NCBI GenBank assembly: GCA_019120175.1
Contig: DWVP01000023.1
Location: forward strand, 62,001 to 126,000
DNA from: Candidatus Corynebacterium faecigallinarum
GTDB taxonomy: Bacteria > Actinomycetota > Actinomycetes > Mycobacteriales > Mycobacteriaceae
DNA length: 64,000 nucleotides
Direction: 5' to 3'
The notes below the pieces were generated by a model. It saw only the letters and a list, made by a program, of their open reading frames with translations. It did no database searches and was not told the DNA's origin. Position numbers and translations under genes: made by a program. Within the stretch, counting starts at the first letter, position 1. Every line of letters starts with the position of its first letter. Shown here piece after piece: positions 53,226-61,783 of this stretch.

Positions 53226-53765
53226 GTGAATGGTGTGACCCCGCCCCCAGGCCTGTTCCCGTCGGACGACAACGAGTCCTCCGACGGGTTCGGTGCAGGT
53301 ACGGACGGCGCGGGTGGCGCGGAGGCGAAGGATGCGCCGGGGTCCCGTAGCTACCGCAAGGCGCTGATCGCTATCGCCGTCTTCGCTGTCCTCGTGGCCG
53401 TCGGAGTGGCGGGGTTCCGCTGGTACTCGGAGTCCTATGTGGAGCGTCCCGGGGGCCTGGGGGAGTCCGCGGCGCGGGCAGCGTGTGAGGACGCCGTGCG
53501 CATCGAGTCCGGGTACGGGGACAATGCCGTCTTCGACACCTGGAGTGCGACGATCGTGCCCGGTGATGGTTCTGACAATGGTTCTGACAATGGTTCTGAC
53601 AACGGTTCTGACAACGGTGCGAACGATGCCGACCAGTGGTTGGTCGAGGGGCAGGTATTCGCCGAGGCGGAGCGCGGGGTCGACGAGACCGACGGCTCCC
53701 GCACCGATGGCGAGGAGTTCAGCTGCACGGTGGGGGAGGACGACGCGGTCGTGATGATCCGCTGA
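53226..53765 (+). CDS. Single-helix membrane protein with extracytoplasmic domain
   Basis: The protein is 179 residues. A Pro/Gly/Asp-rich cytoplasmic head (about 50) precedes one helix (KALIAIAVFAVLVAVGVAGFRWY). The outer domain has a Cys pair (RAACEDAV and FSCTVGED) that may form a disulfide. A Gly-Ser-Asp-Asn repeat occurs four times (12-bp tandem repeats at 53568-53615). No family is recognised. GTG at 53226 follows TAAGAT (53213-53218) by seven bases and has no ribosome site, so it is probably leaderless. Confidence 0.72.
   Translation: MNGVTPPPGLFPSDDNESSDGFGAGTDGAGGAEAKDAPGSRSYRKALIAIAVFAVLVAVGVAGFRWYSESYVERPGGLGESAARAACEDAVRIESGYGDNAVFDTWSATIVPGDGSDNGSDNGSDNGSDNGANDADQWLVEGQVFAEAERGVDETDGSRTDGEEFSCTVGEDDAVVMIR
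53568..53615 (+). repeat. 12-bp tandem repeat coding Gly-Ser-Asp-Asn
   Basis: GGTTCTGACAAT or GGTTCTGACAAC occurs four times without gaps, in frame, in the membrane protein gene. Copy number probably varies between strains. Confidence 0.9.
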
Positions 53766-53767
53766 CC

Positions 53768-53817
53768 CTCCCGCTCACGGGTGGTTTGACCCCCTTCAGA
53801 CCACCCGGGAGCGGGAG
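53768..53817. terminator. Bidirectional terminator-like hairpin
   Basis: CTCCCGCTC (53768-53776) and GAGCGGGAG (53809-53817) form the base, and GGGTGGT (53779-53785) and ACCACCC (53800-53806) the upper stem. It separates the convergent membrane protein and AidB-like genes. Confidence 0.75.
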
Positions 53818-53863
53818 TCTCGTGCGTCTCCGGCCAGCAACAGGCGTTGTCCGGGGCCCAGCC

Positions 53864-55552
53864 CTACGCCCGGGCGGCGAGTGCGCCCAGATCCACGCCG
53901 GTCGGCAGGGTGCCGTACTCCATGCCGCGGCTGGTGGGGTCGACTCGTCCGGCGAGGTAGGCCTCGGCGACGGGTGCGGGGGCATGGACGAGCAGGATCT
54001 GGGCCTGCAGCGTCAGCGCCATGGACTCCACCAGCCGCCGGGCGATGGCTGGTGCGGCAGCGGGGGAGGAGGCCGCCTGGCTGAACAGGGACTTCGTCCG
54101 GGCCAGCTGCGCGTCATAACGCTCGTCGCGTCCGGCGGCGCCGTCCAACTCCGCGACGAAGGCCTCCGTGGCGGACGGCTGTTTCCCCATCGCACGCAGG
54201 ACGTCCAACGCGATCACATTTCCGGAACCCTCCCACACCGCATACACCGGCGCTTCCCGGTAGCGACGGGCCAGGGGGAACAGCTCGGTGTAGCCGTTGC
54301 CGCCGAGGCACTCCAGTGACTCATAGGCGTGGTGGGGGCCGCGCTTGCACACCCAGTACTTGGACACCGCGGTGGCCAGCCGCCGGAAATCCTCCTGGTC
54401 ATCGTCGTCATGGGCAGCGGCCAGGCGCAGGGCGGTCCACGTCGCCGCCTCCGCCTCGAGCTGCAGGTCGGCGATGACATTGGTCATCACCGGCTGGTCG
54501 ATCAGCGTGGCTCCGAACGCGCAGCGGTGACGGGCGTGCCAAGCGGCCTCGGCGACCCCCTGACGCAGCCCGGCAGCCGAACCGTAGACACAGTCCAGGC
54601 GAGTGCGGTTCACCATCTCGATGATGGTCCGCACCCCACGACCGGGCTCGCCGACCAGCCAACCGACGGTGCGGTTGAACTCCACCTCCGAGGAGGAGTT
54701 GGACTTGTTGCCGAGCTTGTCCTTCAGTCGTTGGACGTTGAACACATTGCGCTGACCACCAGGCAGGATGCGGGGTACGAGGAAGCAGGAGAGCTTCTCG
54801 GTGTCGTCGGAGTCGGCTGCACCGTCGGCACCGGTGTTCCCATCCACCGTGGTCTGGGCCAGGACCAGGAAGGCGTCCGACTGCGGGGCGGAGCAGAACC
54901 ACTTGTGGCCGGTGAGCGTCCACGTGCCATCCCCATTGGGCACAGCACGCGTGGTGTTCGCCCGGACATCGGAGCCGCCCTGCTTCTCGGTCATCGCCAT
55001 ACCGATGATCACGCCGTCCTTGGTGGCGGGATCGCGCAGTTCCGGGTCGTAGCTGCGGGAGAGCAGACGCGGCTCCCAGAACTCCGCGAGTTCCGGGGAG
55101 GTGCGCAGGGCGGGCACCACGGCGTGGGTCATCGACACCGGGCAGCCGTGGCCGGGCTCGATCTGGCTGGTCAACATGAATCCGGCCGCCCGCAGCACAT
55201 TCGCGCCGGGACCGGGGTTCGCCCACGCGGAGGTGTGCAGCCCCTGGTTGATGGAGTAGCCCATGATCCGGTGGTAGGCGGGGTGGAACTCGACATCGTC
55301 AACACGGTTGCCCCAGCGATCGTGGCTGTGGTGCACCGGGGTGATGGTGTTCGCCAGCTCGGCATCGTGCTGGTAGGACGCACCGCCGACCTCGTCGCCG
55401 ATAGCGACGAGGTGGTCGGTGGCTGCGGTGGGCAGTGTCGGGGCGAAGGTGTCGACCGCCTCGGTCAGGGCGATGTTGGAGGTGTACTCGTTGACATCGA
55501 CCCGCGGTGCGGACTGGTTGACGACGGTGTGGGTGGTCATGGCGGAGTTCAT
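53864..55552 (-). CDS. AidB-like acyl-CoA dehydrogenase family protein
   Basis: The protein is 562 residues, longer than ordinary acyl-CoA dehydrogenases and typical of the AidB branch. It has GMAMTEKQGGSDVRANTTRA (flavin-binding), TGHKWFCSAPQSD, and a C-terminal domain ECLGGNGYTELFPLARRYREAPVYAVWEGSGNVIALDVLRAM, where the usual catalytic Glu region is WEGSGN. E. coli AidB responds to alkylation damage; the physiological substrate of this branch is unclear. ATG at 55552 lies three bases after the upstream hydrolase stop, so the genes are co-transcribed. Confidence 0.9.
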   Translation of the reverse strand: MNSAMTTHTVVNQSAPRVDVNEYTSNIALTEAVDTFAPTLPTAATDHLVAIGDEVGGASYQHDAELANTITPVHHSHDRWGNRVDDVEFHPAYHRIMGYSINQGLHTSAWANPGPGANVLRAAGFMLTSQIEPGHGCPVSMTHAVVPALRTSPELAEFWEPRLLSRSYDPELRDPATKDGVIIGMAMTEKQGGSDVRANTTRAVPNGDGTWTLTGHKWFCSAPQSDAFLVLAQTTVDGNTGADGAADSDDTEKLSCFLVPRILPGGQRNVFNVQRLKDKLGNKSNSSSEVEFNRTVGWLVGEPGRGVRTIIEMVNRTRLDCVYGSAAGLRQGVAEAAWHARHRCAFGATLIDQPVMTNVIADLQLEAEAATWTALRLAAAHDDDDQEDFRRLATAVSKYWVCKRGPHHAYESLECLGGNGYTELFPLARRYREAPVYAVWEGSGNVIALDVLRAMGKQPSATEAFVAELDGAAGRDERYDAQLARTKSLFSQAASSPAAAPAIARRLVESMALTLQAQILLVHAPAPVAEAYLAGRVDPTSRGMEYGTLPTGVDLGALAARA

Positions 55553-55554
55553 GG

Positions 55555-56445
55555 CTACCCCACCTCCACCGTCGCCAGCTGCGGCTCGAGCAGACGCTCC
55601 CACAGCTCCTCGCGGCCGCGACGGAACAGCCCCATGTGGCCGATGGACTTCTGGCCCAGCTCCTCCGGGGTGTAGCGCTGAGCGTCCAGGTCCGTGCCGG
55701 TGTAGTAGCTCTCCAGGTGTGCGCTGGCCTTGGCGGACATGGTCTTGTCGTCGGTGAAGGTGATGCTGGTGACCGGGATGGTCACGTCCGCGAAGGTCGT
55801 GACGTGCTCCGGGTGCACGCCGAAGAGGTATTCGGGGTTGCGGCAGAACTTCGCCCACTGCAGCATGACCGGTCCGGGGATGTCACCGAGCAGCTTGATC
55901 TTCTTGCCCGGGTAGTAGCCCAGGGCCTTCACCAGTGCCGGGGCCACGGCCCACCACAGCAGCGGGGCGATGTAGTAGTCCGGCTTGTCGGCGTTCTTCC
56001 ACCAGCCGGTGCCACCGCAGGTGATGATGCCCTTGTCCAGCGTGCTGTGGTCGGTGAAGGGGAGGAACTGGCAGCCGAGGCTGTGTCCGATCCACGTCAG
56101 GGGCACGCTGGTCTGGTCCTGCTCGCCGAGGTCGGCCCGGACGGCGTCGACGGCGCGTGCGGCGTCCCGCGTCCAGGTGAAGTAGTCGGCGGTGACGTCC
56201 TTGAGCGGGGTGCGGGCCGAGGCGCCGTAGCCCTGGTAGTCGAAGGAGTAGACGGTGAAGCCGCGGGAGGCGAGCCACTCACTCACGGCCTGGTAGTAGC
56301 TGGCTTTCGTCGCCATCGCCGGTGAGATGACCACCGCGCCGCGCGGGGTGTCGTCCTGCGAGCGGGTGCGGTTGATGACGATGGGTTCACCGTTGTCGGC
56401 TGAGATGGTGAAAGTGGTGGCGGCGCTTGCCGGGGTGGGGCTCAT
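55555..56445 (-). CDS. Alpha/beta hydrolase
   Basis: The protein is 296 residues. The fold is visible: AVVISPAMATKASYYQAVSEWLASRGFTVYSFDYQGYGAS, the nucleophile elbow WIGHSLGCQ (Ser in GHSLG), an acid region in VTSITFTDDKTMS, and the catalytic His in IGHMGLF. It resembles esterase or lipase proteins of unknown substrate. The start overlaps the tetR stop by four bases (ATGA), and aidB follows immediately. The three genes form one operon. Confidence 0.88.
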   Translation of the reverse strand: MSPTPASAATTFTISADNGEPIVINRTRSQDDTPRGAVVISPAMATKASYYQAVSEWLASRGFTVYSFDYQGYGASARTPLKDVTADYFTWTRDAARAVDAVRADLGEQDQTSVPLTWIGHSLGCQFLPFTDHSTLDKGIITCGGTGWWKNADKPDYYIAPLLWWAVAPALVKALGYYPGKKIKLLGDIPGPVMLQWAKFCRNPEYLFGVHPEHVTTFADVTIPVTSITFTDDKTMSAKASAHLESYYTGTDLDAQRYTPEELGQKSIGHMGLFRRGREELWERLLEPQLATVEVG

Positions 56446-57065
56446 GAGGGGTTCCCTTCTGTTCGGGTGGCGTTGAGGCGGACGAGCATCAGGACGACGG
56501 CATCGGCGGTGGCGGCGTCGAATTGTTCACCGAGGGCTGCTTTCTCCAGGGCGAGGCCGAGGATCGCGGCCCAGAATCCGCGGGTGATGTCGCCCGGGGT
56601 GGCGTGGTTGTTCCAGTTGGTGCGGGCGAAGGTGTCGACCATGGCTGCTTCGCCGGCGGCGTAGAGCTCGGTGGTGGTGTCGGTGATGAGTTGCTGGAGT
56701 TCTGGGGTGCGTCGGGCCGTGAGCATCGCCTCAGCGAACATCATGACCTCGGGTGCGCCGGGCCCCAGCAGGTAGGTGACCAGGTCGCGTGCGTGTTCGC
56801 CGGGTGTGTCGGAGTTCCGGGTGAGCTGCTCGGCCTGGTGGGCGGTGCGCAGGATGGCGTGGCAGGCGGCGTGGACGAAAAGCCCTTCCTTGCTGTGGAA
56901 GTGGTAGGTGACCTGGTTGGGGTAGGCATCGGTGGCACGCGCGATCTCGGCGAGGGAGACGTGCTCGATGCCGCGGTCCCGGAACAGTGGGACGGCGGCA
57001 TGCAGCAGCGCGGCGCGGGTGTCGCGCCGAGCGGTGACCGTGCGGACGGCCTTCTTGTATGCCAT
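56442..57065 (-). CDS. TetR family regulator of the hydrolase-AidB operon
   Basis: The protein is 207 residues. The N-terminal helix-turn-helix reads RAALLHAAVPLFRDRGIEHVSLAEIARATDAYPNQVTYHFHSKEGLFVHA; the C-terminal ligand domain is unassigned. It heads the operon and probably represses it. ATG at 57065 (MAYKKAVRTV) is chosen; the longer frame upstream is not family-like. The gap before it contains GTGAGATCGCAGTCAC (57128-57143), similar to GTGATTGCAGTCAC before the glutaryl-CoA dehydrogenase gene (59145-59158), a possible shared operator. Confidence 0.87.
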   Translation of the reverse strand: MAYKKAVRTVTARRDTRAALLHAAVPLFRDRGIEHVSLAEIARATDAYPNQVTYHFHSKEGLFVHAACHAILRTAHQAEQLTRNSDTPGEHARDLVTYLLGPGAPEVMMFAEAMLTARRTPELQQLITDTTTELYAAGEAAMVDTFARTNWNNHATPGDITRGFWAAILGLALEKAALGEQFDAATADAVVLMLVRLNATRTEGNPS

Positions 57066-57242
57066 ACAAGGCAGCGTAACCGGCCGCGGGGTCTTGCGTT
57101 GTGGAACGGGCGATTTCGCCGAGTTGGTGAGATCGCAGTCACATCCGGTATGGTGTGGTCCCATCTAGTTATCATTTCAGAAGAGGTCGCGCCGGGTCGC
57201 AGTCGAAGACGGTGGCCACTGCGAGAGAACGGCCTTCAGACG

Positions 57243-57248
57243 TTATGA
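57243..57248 (+). promoter_or_regulatory. Candidate -10 element of the cytochrome b gene
   Basis: TATGAT lies 70 bp before the ATG. A TTGACA hexamer at 57284-57289 may instead be a -35 for a second start. TAGGAG is the ribosome site. Confidence 0.35.
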
Positions 57249-57317
57249 TTCCGTCAGAATGATCCATGACTTATCGCCGCTATTGACAAGCGACAATCTG
57301 TAGGAGACTGAGAGACC

Positions 57318-59015
57318 ATGCCTATCCCGCCCCCGCCGCCCGGCGCACCGCGGATGCCCGAGCCGGGCAACCAGCCCGAGGCAGCCAAGGTGAACCCCGA
57401 GGGTCAGGACGCACCGGCACAGGACGCAGTGGTTGACGATGCTGCCCAGTCCGCCGCCCAGGCCCCTGCCGCCTCTACCGAGACTCCCGCAGCGCCGGAC
57501 GCTTCGGCTGCACCGGAAGCACCGTCCGCCGATGCGCCGGCCGCTCCCGCAGCTCCGGCTCCGGGCGAGCCGATCAAGCTCGGCGGAGCCGACGCTCCCG
57601 GCGCCCCGGGTGCGCCTGGTGCTCCCGCTGCACCTGCAGCTCCGGCCGCCCCTGCTGCCTCCGCCGGTGACGCTGCCCCGGCAGCTCCGTCCGCGCCGTC
57701 CGCGCCGGGTGCCCCGTCCGCACCTGCAGCACCGTCTGCGCCCGGCGCTCCTGGTGCGCCTAGTGCGCCGTCCGCACCTGCTGCTCCGGGCGCCCCTGGT
57801 GCGCCTGCAGCCCCCGCCGCCGGCGCTCCGGGCGCTCCGTCTGCCCCGGGTGCACCTGCTGCTCCGGGCGCCCCCGGCGCTCCCGCCGCTGGTGCTCCGG
57901 GTGCTTCGGCCGCCGCAGCTCCCGGCGCCCCTGGTGCCCCGGCTGCCGGCGCTCCCGCAGCGGGCGCACCTGGTGCTCCTGCCGCTGGCGCCCCGGGCGT
58001 CCCCGGTGCCCCGGCCACAGCTGGCGCAGCCGCCGCAGGTGCTGGTGCCGCAGCAGCGGCCACCGCCACCAAGGCGAAGCCCGCCGCAAAGAAGGAGAAG
58101 AAGAAAGAGCCGATCATGATCGGCGAGAAGTCCCTGGGCGAGTGGGGCAAGCTGGCCGGCATCGGCCTGGGCATCGCTGTCGTCCTGGCTGCCGTCGTGG
58201 TCTTCATCTCCAAGTGGATCTACGGCCTCGACAGCGTCCAGTCCTGGATGGAGGACTACCCGGGCGAGTACCACCTGCCCGACTTCGTCGAGGACGGCTT
58301 CCCGGCCTGGGCCCGCTGGACCCACTTCCTGAACTTCTTCTTCCTCTTCCTGATCATCCAGTCCGGTCTTCGGGTGCGCCGCCAGGCGAAGCCGCCGGCG
58401 GTCTGGCAGCCGAAGAAGGGTGGCAAGAAGATCAGCATCCACCTGTGGCTCCACACCTCGCTCGACCTGCTGTGGATGCTCAACGGTCTGATCTTCGTCG
58501 TCCTGCTGTTCGCCAGCGGGCACTGGGCACGTATCGTCCCGACCAGCTGGGACGTGTTCCCGAACGCGCTGTCGGCGATCCTGCAGTACACCTCGCTGAA
58601 CTGGCCGGCCGAGAACGGCTGGGTCAACTACAACTCCCTCCAGCAGCTGATGTACTTCGCCGTGGTCTTCATCGCAGCGCCGCTGTCGATCATCTCCGGC
58701 CTGCGCCAGAGCGAGTGGTGGCCGAAGGAAGCCAAGACGCTGAACAAGATCTACCCGGCACCGGTCGCCCGTGCGATCCACTACCCGACGATGCTGTTCT
58801 TCGTCCTGTTCGTCATCGCCCACGTCTTCCTGGTCTTCGCCACCGGCATGAAGAAGAACCTGGACCACATGTTCGCCGGAAACCCCGACGGAGGTTGGGG
58901 CGGCTTCTTCTGGTTCGTTGCCGCGATATTCCTCAGTATCGCCGCACTGTTCGCAGCCCGGCCACTGGTCATCGCGCCCATCGCGAAGCTCTTCGGCCAG
59001 GTCAGCGCCCGCTAG
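57318..59015 (+). CDS. Cytochrome b family membrane protein with a collagen-like Ala/Pro/Gly N-terminus
   Basis: The protein is 565 residues. The first 255 are Ala/Pro/Gly repeats, many of GAP and GAPGAPAAP type. A Lys-rich hinge (KPAAKKEKKKEP) leads to five or so helices with His pairs of a b-type cytochrome: ARWTHFLNFFFLFLIIQSG, ISIHLWLHTSLDLLWMLNG, and ARAIHYPTMLFFVLFVIAHVFLVF. This resembles Ni/Fe-hydrogenase or formate dehydrogenase b-type subunits, but no dehydrogenase subunit is adjacent. It might pass electrons from a flavoprotein to quinone (inference). A perfect terminator follows. Confidence 0.78.
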   Translation: MPIPPPPPGAPRMPEPGNQPEAAKVNPEGQDAPAQDAVVDDAAQSAAQAPAASTETPAAPDASAAPEAPSADAPAAPAAPAPGEPIKLGGADAPGAPGAPGAPAAPAAPAAPAASAGDAAPAAPSAPSAPGAPSAPAAPSAPGAPGAPSAPSAPAAPGAPGAPAAPAAGAPGAPSAPGAPAAPGAPGAPAAGAPGASAAAAPGAPGAPAAGAPAAGAPGAPAAGAPGVPGAPATAGAAAAGAGAAAAATATKAKPAAKKEKKKEPIMIGEKSLGEWGKLAGIGLGIAVVLAAVVVFISKWIYGLDSVQSWMEDYPGEYHLPDFVEDGFPAWARWTHFLNFFFLFLIIQSGLRVRRQAKPPAVWQPKKGGKKISIHLWLHTSLDLLWMLNGLIFVVLLFASGHWARIVPTSWDVFPNALSAILQYTSLNWPAENGWVNYNSLQQLMYFAVVFIAAPLSIISGLRQSEWWPKEAKTLNKIYPAPVARAIHYPTMLFFVLFVIAHVFLVFATGMKKNLDHMFAGNPDGGWGGFFWFVAAIFLSIAALFAARPLVIAPIAKLFGQVSAR

Positions 59016-59048
59016 CCGCACCGCAGAACCGCGTCGCCGCACCGGCGC

Positions 59049-59084
59049 AGCAGGGACACCGTTTCCACGGTGTCCCTGCTTTTT
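59049..59084 (+). terminator. Rho-independent terminator of the cytochrome b gene
   Basis: AGCAGGGACACCGT (59049-59062) and ACGGTGTCCCTGCT (59067-59080) form a perfect 14-bp stem with a four-base loop, followed by TTTT. Confidence 0.95.
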
Positions 59085-59143
59085 CGTGCGTCGGGGAGGA
59101 CGCCCCGCTGCCACACAGGGGAGTGACGGGGAAGTCACATCAT

Positions 59144-59159
59144 TGTGATTGCAGTCACT
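59144..59159 (+). promoter_or_regulatory. GlxR (CRP-type) binding site candidate before gcdH
   Basis: TGTGATTGCAGTCACT fits TGTGA-N6-TCAC(A), the corynebacterial GlxR consensus, with one end mismatch. A nearby GTGAC/GTCAC pair (59123-59137) may be a second site. It lies 70 bp before the dehydrogenase start. Confidence 0.5.
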
Positions 59160-59230
59160 ATAGGGGGTTACTACTGTGGCGGAAGTCCACGTCCGCAGCC
59201 TCGCCCTCGCCCTGACAAGGAGCAACCGCC

Positions 59231-60538
59231 ATGCCCCAGCACGACACCGAACAGCACCAGCCGAACGGCGCATCCCCCGGCCAGGTTGCCGTTGTCCCGC
59301 AGGTCACGAGCGCCCGCGGTTCCTGGTGGGGTCCGGTCGACGTCTCCGGGTTGGACGGTCTGTTCACCCCGGAGGAGAGGGACCAGGCACTGCGGGTCCG
59401 TACGTTCGTCGACAACGAGATCCGCCCGAACATCGCAGAGTGGTTCTCCGCCGGACACTTCCCCCGCGAGATCGTGCCGGCTCTCGGCACGCTCGGGGTG
59501 CTGGGCATGCACCTGAAGGACTACGGCTGCGCCGGACGCAGTGCCGTGGAGTACGGCCTGGCGGTCCAGGAACTCGAGGCCGGGGACTCGGGTCTGCGCA
59601 CCTTCGTCTCGGTGCAGGGATCGCTGGCGATGAGTGCGATCTACAAGCACGGATCCCCGGATCAGAAGCAGGAGTGGTTGCCGAAGATGGCCACCGGCGA
59701 CGCGATCGGCTGCTTCGCGCTGACCGAGCCGGACAGCGGTTCCGACCCGGCGTCGATGAGCACCAATGCCCGGCATGAGCCCGGTGGCGACTGGGTGCTC
59801 AACGGGAAGAAGCGGTGGATCGGCCTGGCGAACCTCGCGGACGTCGCGATCGTCTGGGCGCAGACCGAGGAGCCCGGAAAGGGCCGGGGTGTGCGAGGCT
59901 TCGTGGTGCCGACCGACACCCCGGGGTTCACCGCGACGGTGATCGAGCAGAAGATGTCGATGCGGGCCTCGGTGCAGTGCGAGATCGAGCTGGACAATGT
60001 GCGCCTTCCCGCATCCGCATTGCTGCCGGCGGACACTGCGGTGGGTCTGTCGGGCCCCTTCCAGTGCCTCAGTGAGGCCCGCTACGGGATCCTCTGGGGT
60101 GCGGTGGGTGCCGCGCGGGACTCCTTCACTGCCGCACTGGAGTACGCGAACCACCGCACCCAGTTCGGCACTCCGCTGACCCACTTCCAGCTCACCCAGG
60201 CCAAACTGGCGAATATGGCCGTGGCGATCAACAAGGGCTACCACCTGGCGCACAACATCGGCCGGGCGAAGGACGGCCCGGGTGTCACCCCGGAGATGAT
60301 CTCCACCGGCAAGCTCGACAACACCCGGATGGCAATCGAGGTGGCACGGGAGGCCCGCGCGATGCTCGGCGGCAACGGCATCACCTTGGACTACTCGCCG
60401 CAGCGTCACGCTAACAACCTGGAGGCCGTCCGGACCTACGAGGGCACCGACGAGGTCCACCTTCTGACCCTGGGCCGGTCGATCACCGGCGTCGGGGCGT
60501 TCCAGGCGCCCGGTGCGCAGGAAGGAGGTGCGAAGTAA
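59231..60538 (+). CDS. gcdH: Glutaryl-CoA dehydrogenase-like acyl-CoA dehydrogenase
   Basis: FAD enzyme that oxidises glutaryl-CoA and decarboxylates it to crotonyl-CoA. The protein is 435 residues. It shows CFALTEPDSGSDPASM, KKRWIGLANLADV, the family-like KMSMRASVQCEIELDNVRLP, and the catalytic Glu in RTYEGTDEVHLLTLGRSITG. The flavin tail LGGNGITLDY is present. It is followed directly by an enoyl-CoA hydratase and 3-hydroxyacyl-CoA dehydrogenase remnant, the next steps for crotonyl-CoA, which supports this substrate. The GlxR-like site upstream suggests catabolic control. Confidence 0.88.
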   Translation: MPQHDTEQHQPNGASPGQVAVVPQVTSARGSWWGPVDVSGLDGLFTPEERDQALRVRTFVDNEIRPNIAEWFSAGHFPREIVPALGTLGVLGMHLKDYGCAGRSAVEYGLAVQELEAGDSGLRTFVSVQGSLAMSAIYKHGSPDQKQEWLPKMATGDAIGCFALTEPDSGSDPASMSTNARHEPGGDWVLNGKKRWIGLANLADVAIVWAQTEEPGKGRGVRGFVVPTDTPGFTATVIEQKMSMRASVQCEIELDNVRLPASALLPADTAVGLSGPFQCLSEARYGILWGAVGAARDSFTAALEYANHRTQFGTPLTHFQLTQAKLANMAVAINKGYHLAHNIGRAKDGPGVTPEMISTGKLDNTRMAIEVAREARAMLGGNGITLDYSPQRHANNLEAVRTYEGTDEVHLLTLGRSITGVGAFQAPGAQEGGAK

Positions 60539-60878
60539 AGGCATTCGCGGGAGGGGACTTCGAGACCATTCTCGCCGAGGTCACGGACCGCACCGGCGTG
60601 ATCACCGTGAACCGGCCGGAGAAGCGCAATGCGTTGTCCCGTACCGTCCTCTCCGAGATCTCTGCGGTGCTCGATGCCTGGCAGGACGACCCGGCGGTGC
60701 AGGCGGTGGTGTTCACCGGCGCCGGGGAGAAGGCCTTCGTCGCCGGGGCGGACACCGACCAGCGCACCGGCCTGCTGCTGGAGCGACTGGCGCAGACGCT
60801 GCTCTACACCACCGAGGACAAGGCCGAGGGCGCGGCGGCCTTCCTGGCAAGCGCACCCCGGACTTCCAGGGCAGGTGA
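60539..60878 (+). pseudogene. Remnant of enoyl-CoA hydratase (internal deletion plus frameshift)
   Basis: It keeps the family start AEVTDRTGVITVNRPEKRNALS and AVVFTGAGEKAFVAGAD, then jumps to the C-terminal TDQRTGLLLERLAQTLLYTTEDKAEGAAAFL; about 140 residues including the oxyanion-hole helices are gone. A single base is missing before KRTPDFQGR, so the true C-terminus continues in another frame and ends at 60878. No good start codon exists. It follows gcdH directly and cannot be active as written. Confidence 0.85.
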
Positions 60879-60880
60879 GC

Positions 60881-61664
60881 ATGGTGAATGCAGCGAACGC
60901 GAACACCGCGAATACCGTGCAGAACATCGCCGTGATCGGCTCGGGCACCATGGGCCGCCAGATCGGCATGGCCGCCGACGCCGCCGGGTTCACCGATCCG
61001 GTTCACCACCGATCTCGCCGATGCGGTGGGTCAGGCGGACCTGGTGATCGAGGCGGCGACGGAGAAGCTCGAGGTCAAACGCTCGATCTTCGCCCAGCTC
61101 GGCGAACTCGCCCCGGCACATGCCGTCTTGGCGACGAACTCCTCGACCTACGGCTCCTCAGAGGTCGCCGAGGCCTCGGGTCGTCCTGCCCAGGTGTGCA
61201 ATATGCACTTCTTCAACCCGGCGCTGGTGATGAAGGCGGTGGAGATCGTCCGGCACGGCGGTACCGGCGCGGACAGCACTGCCACCAGCGATGCCACCGT
61301 CGCCACCGCGACCGCCGTGGTCGAGGCGATGGGCAAGCAGCCCGTCCTGCTGACCAAGGAGGTCCCCGGCTTCGTCGCCAACCGCCTGCTCTGGGCGATC
61401 CGCGCCGAGGCGTTGGACCTGGTCGCCAACGACGTGGCGTCCTACCAGGACATCGACGCAGCGGCGAAGACCGCGCTCGGTCACCCGAGGGGGTCCTTCG
61501 AACTGATGGACCTGGTCGGCATCGAGGTCACCTACGACATCCGGCAGGCCGCCTACGAGATCACCGGGGATGAGAAGGACAAGCCCCATCCACTGATCGC
61601 CGAGAAGTACGCCGCCGGCGACTACGGACGCAAGACCGGGAAAGGCTGGTACAGCTACGAGTGA
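60881..61664 (+). pseudogene. Remnant of 3-hydroxyacyl-CoA (3-hydroxybutyryl-CoA) dehydrogenase
   Basis: The N-terminal Rossmann motif NIAVIGSGTMGRQIGMAADAAGFT is followed by a frameshift and loss of about 40 residues, joining to FTTDLADAVGQADLVIEAATEKLEVKRSIFAQL. TTCACC occurs at both sides of the junction (60989-60994 and 61002-61007), suggesting deletion between short repeats. The rest is complete: NTSSTYGSSEVAEASGRP-type segment, MHFFNPALVMKAVEIV, the helical C-terminal domain PGFVANRLLWAIRAEALDL and GKGWYSYE. The full-length enzyme is about 285 residues. Confidence 0.85.
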
Positions 61665-61721
61665 GCCCTCCGCGGCTGGCCCACAGGCTGATCTACGCGC
61701 CGTCACTGAAGGTCACGAATA

Positions 61722-61765
61722 CATCAACCCCCGTCGTCTCCCACGAGAGACGACGGGGGTTGATG
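61722..61765. terminator. Perfect 19-bp hairpin between the dehydrogenase remnant and the peptide gene
   Basis: CATCAACCCCCGTCGTCTC (61722-61740) and GAGACGACGGGGGTTGATG (61747-61765) pair without mismatch across a six-base loop. It lies 18 bp after the peptide stop codon and 57 bp after the dehydrogenase stop codon, so it may terminate both strands. T-tracts are weak. Confidence 0.9.
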
Positions 61766-61783
61766 CAGTGAACGCTGCTGTTA

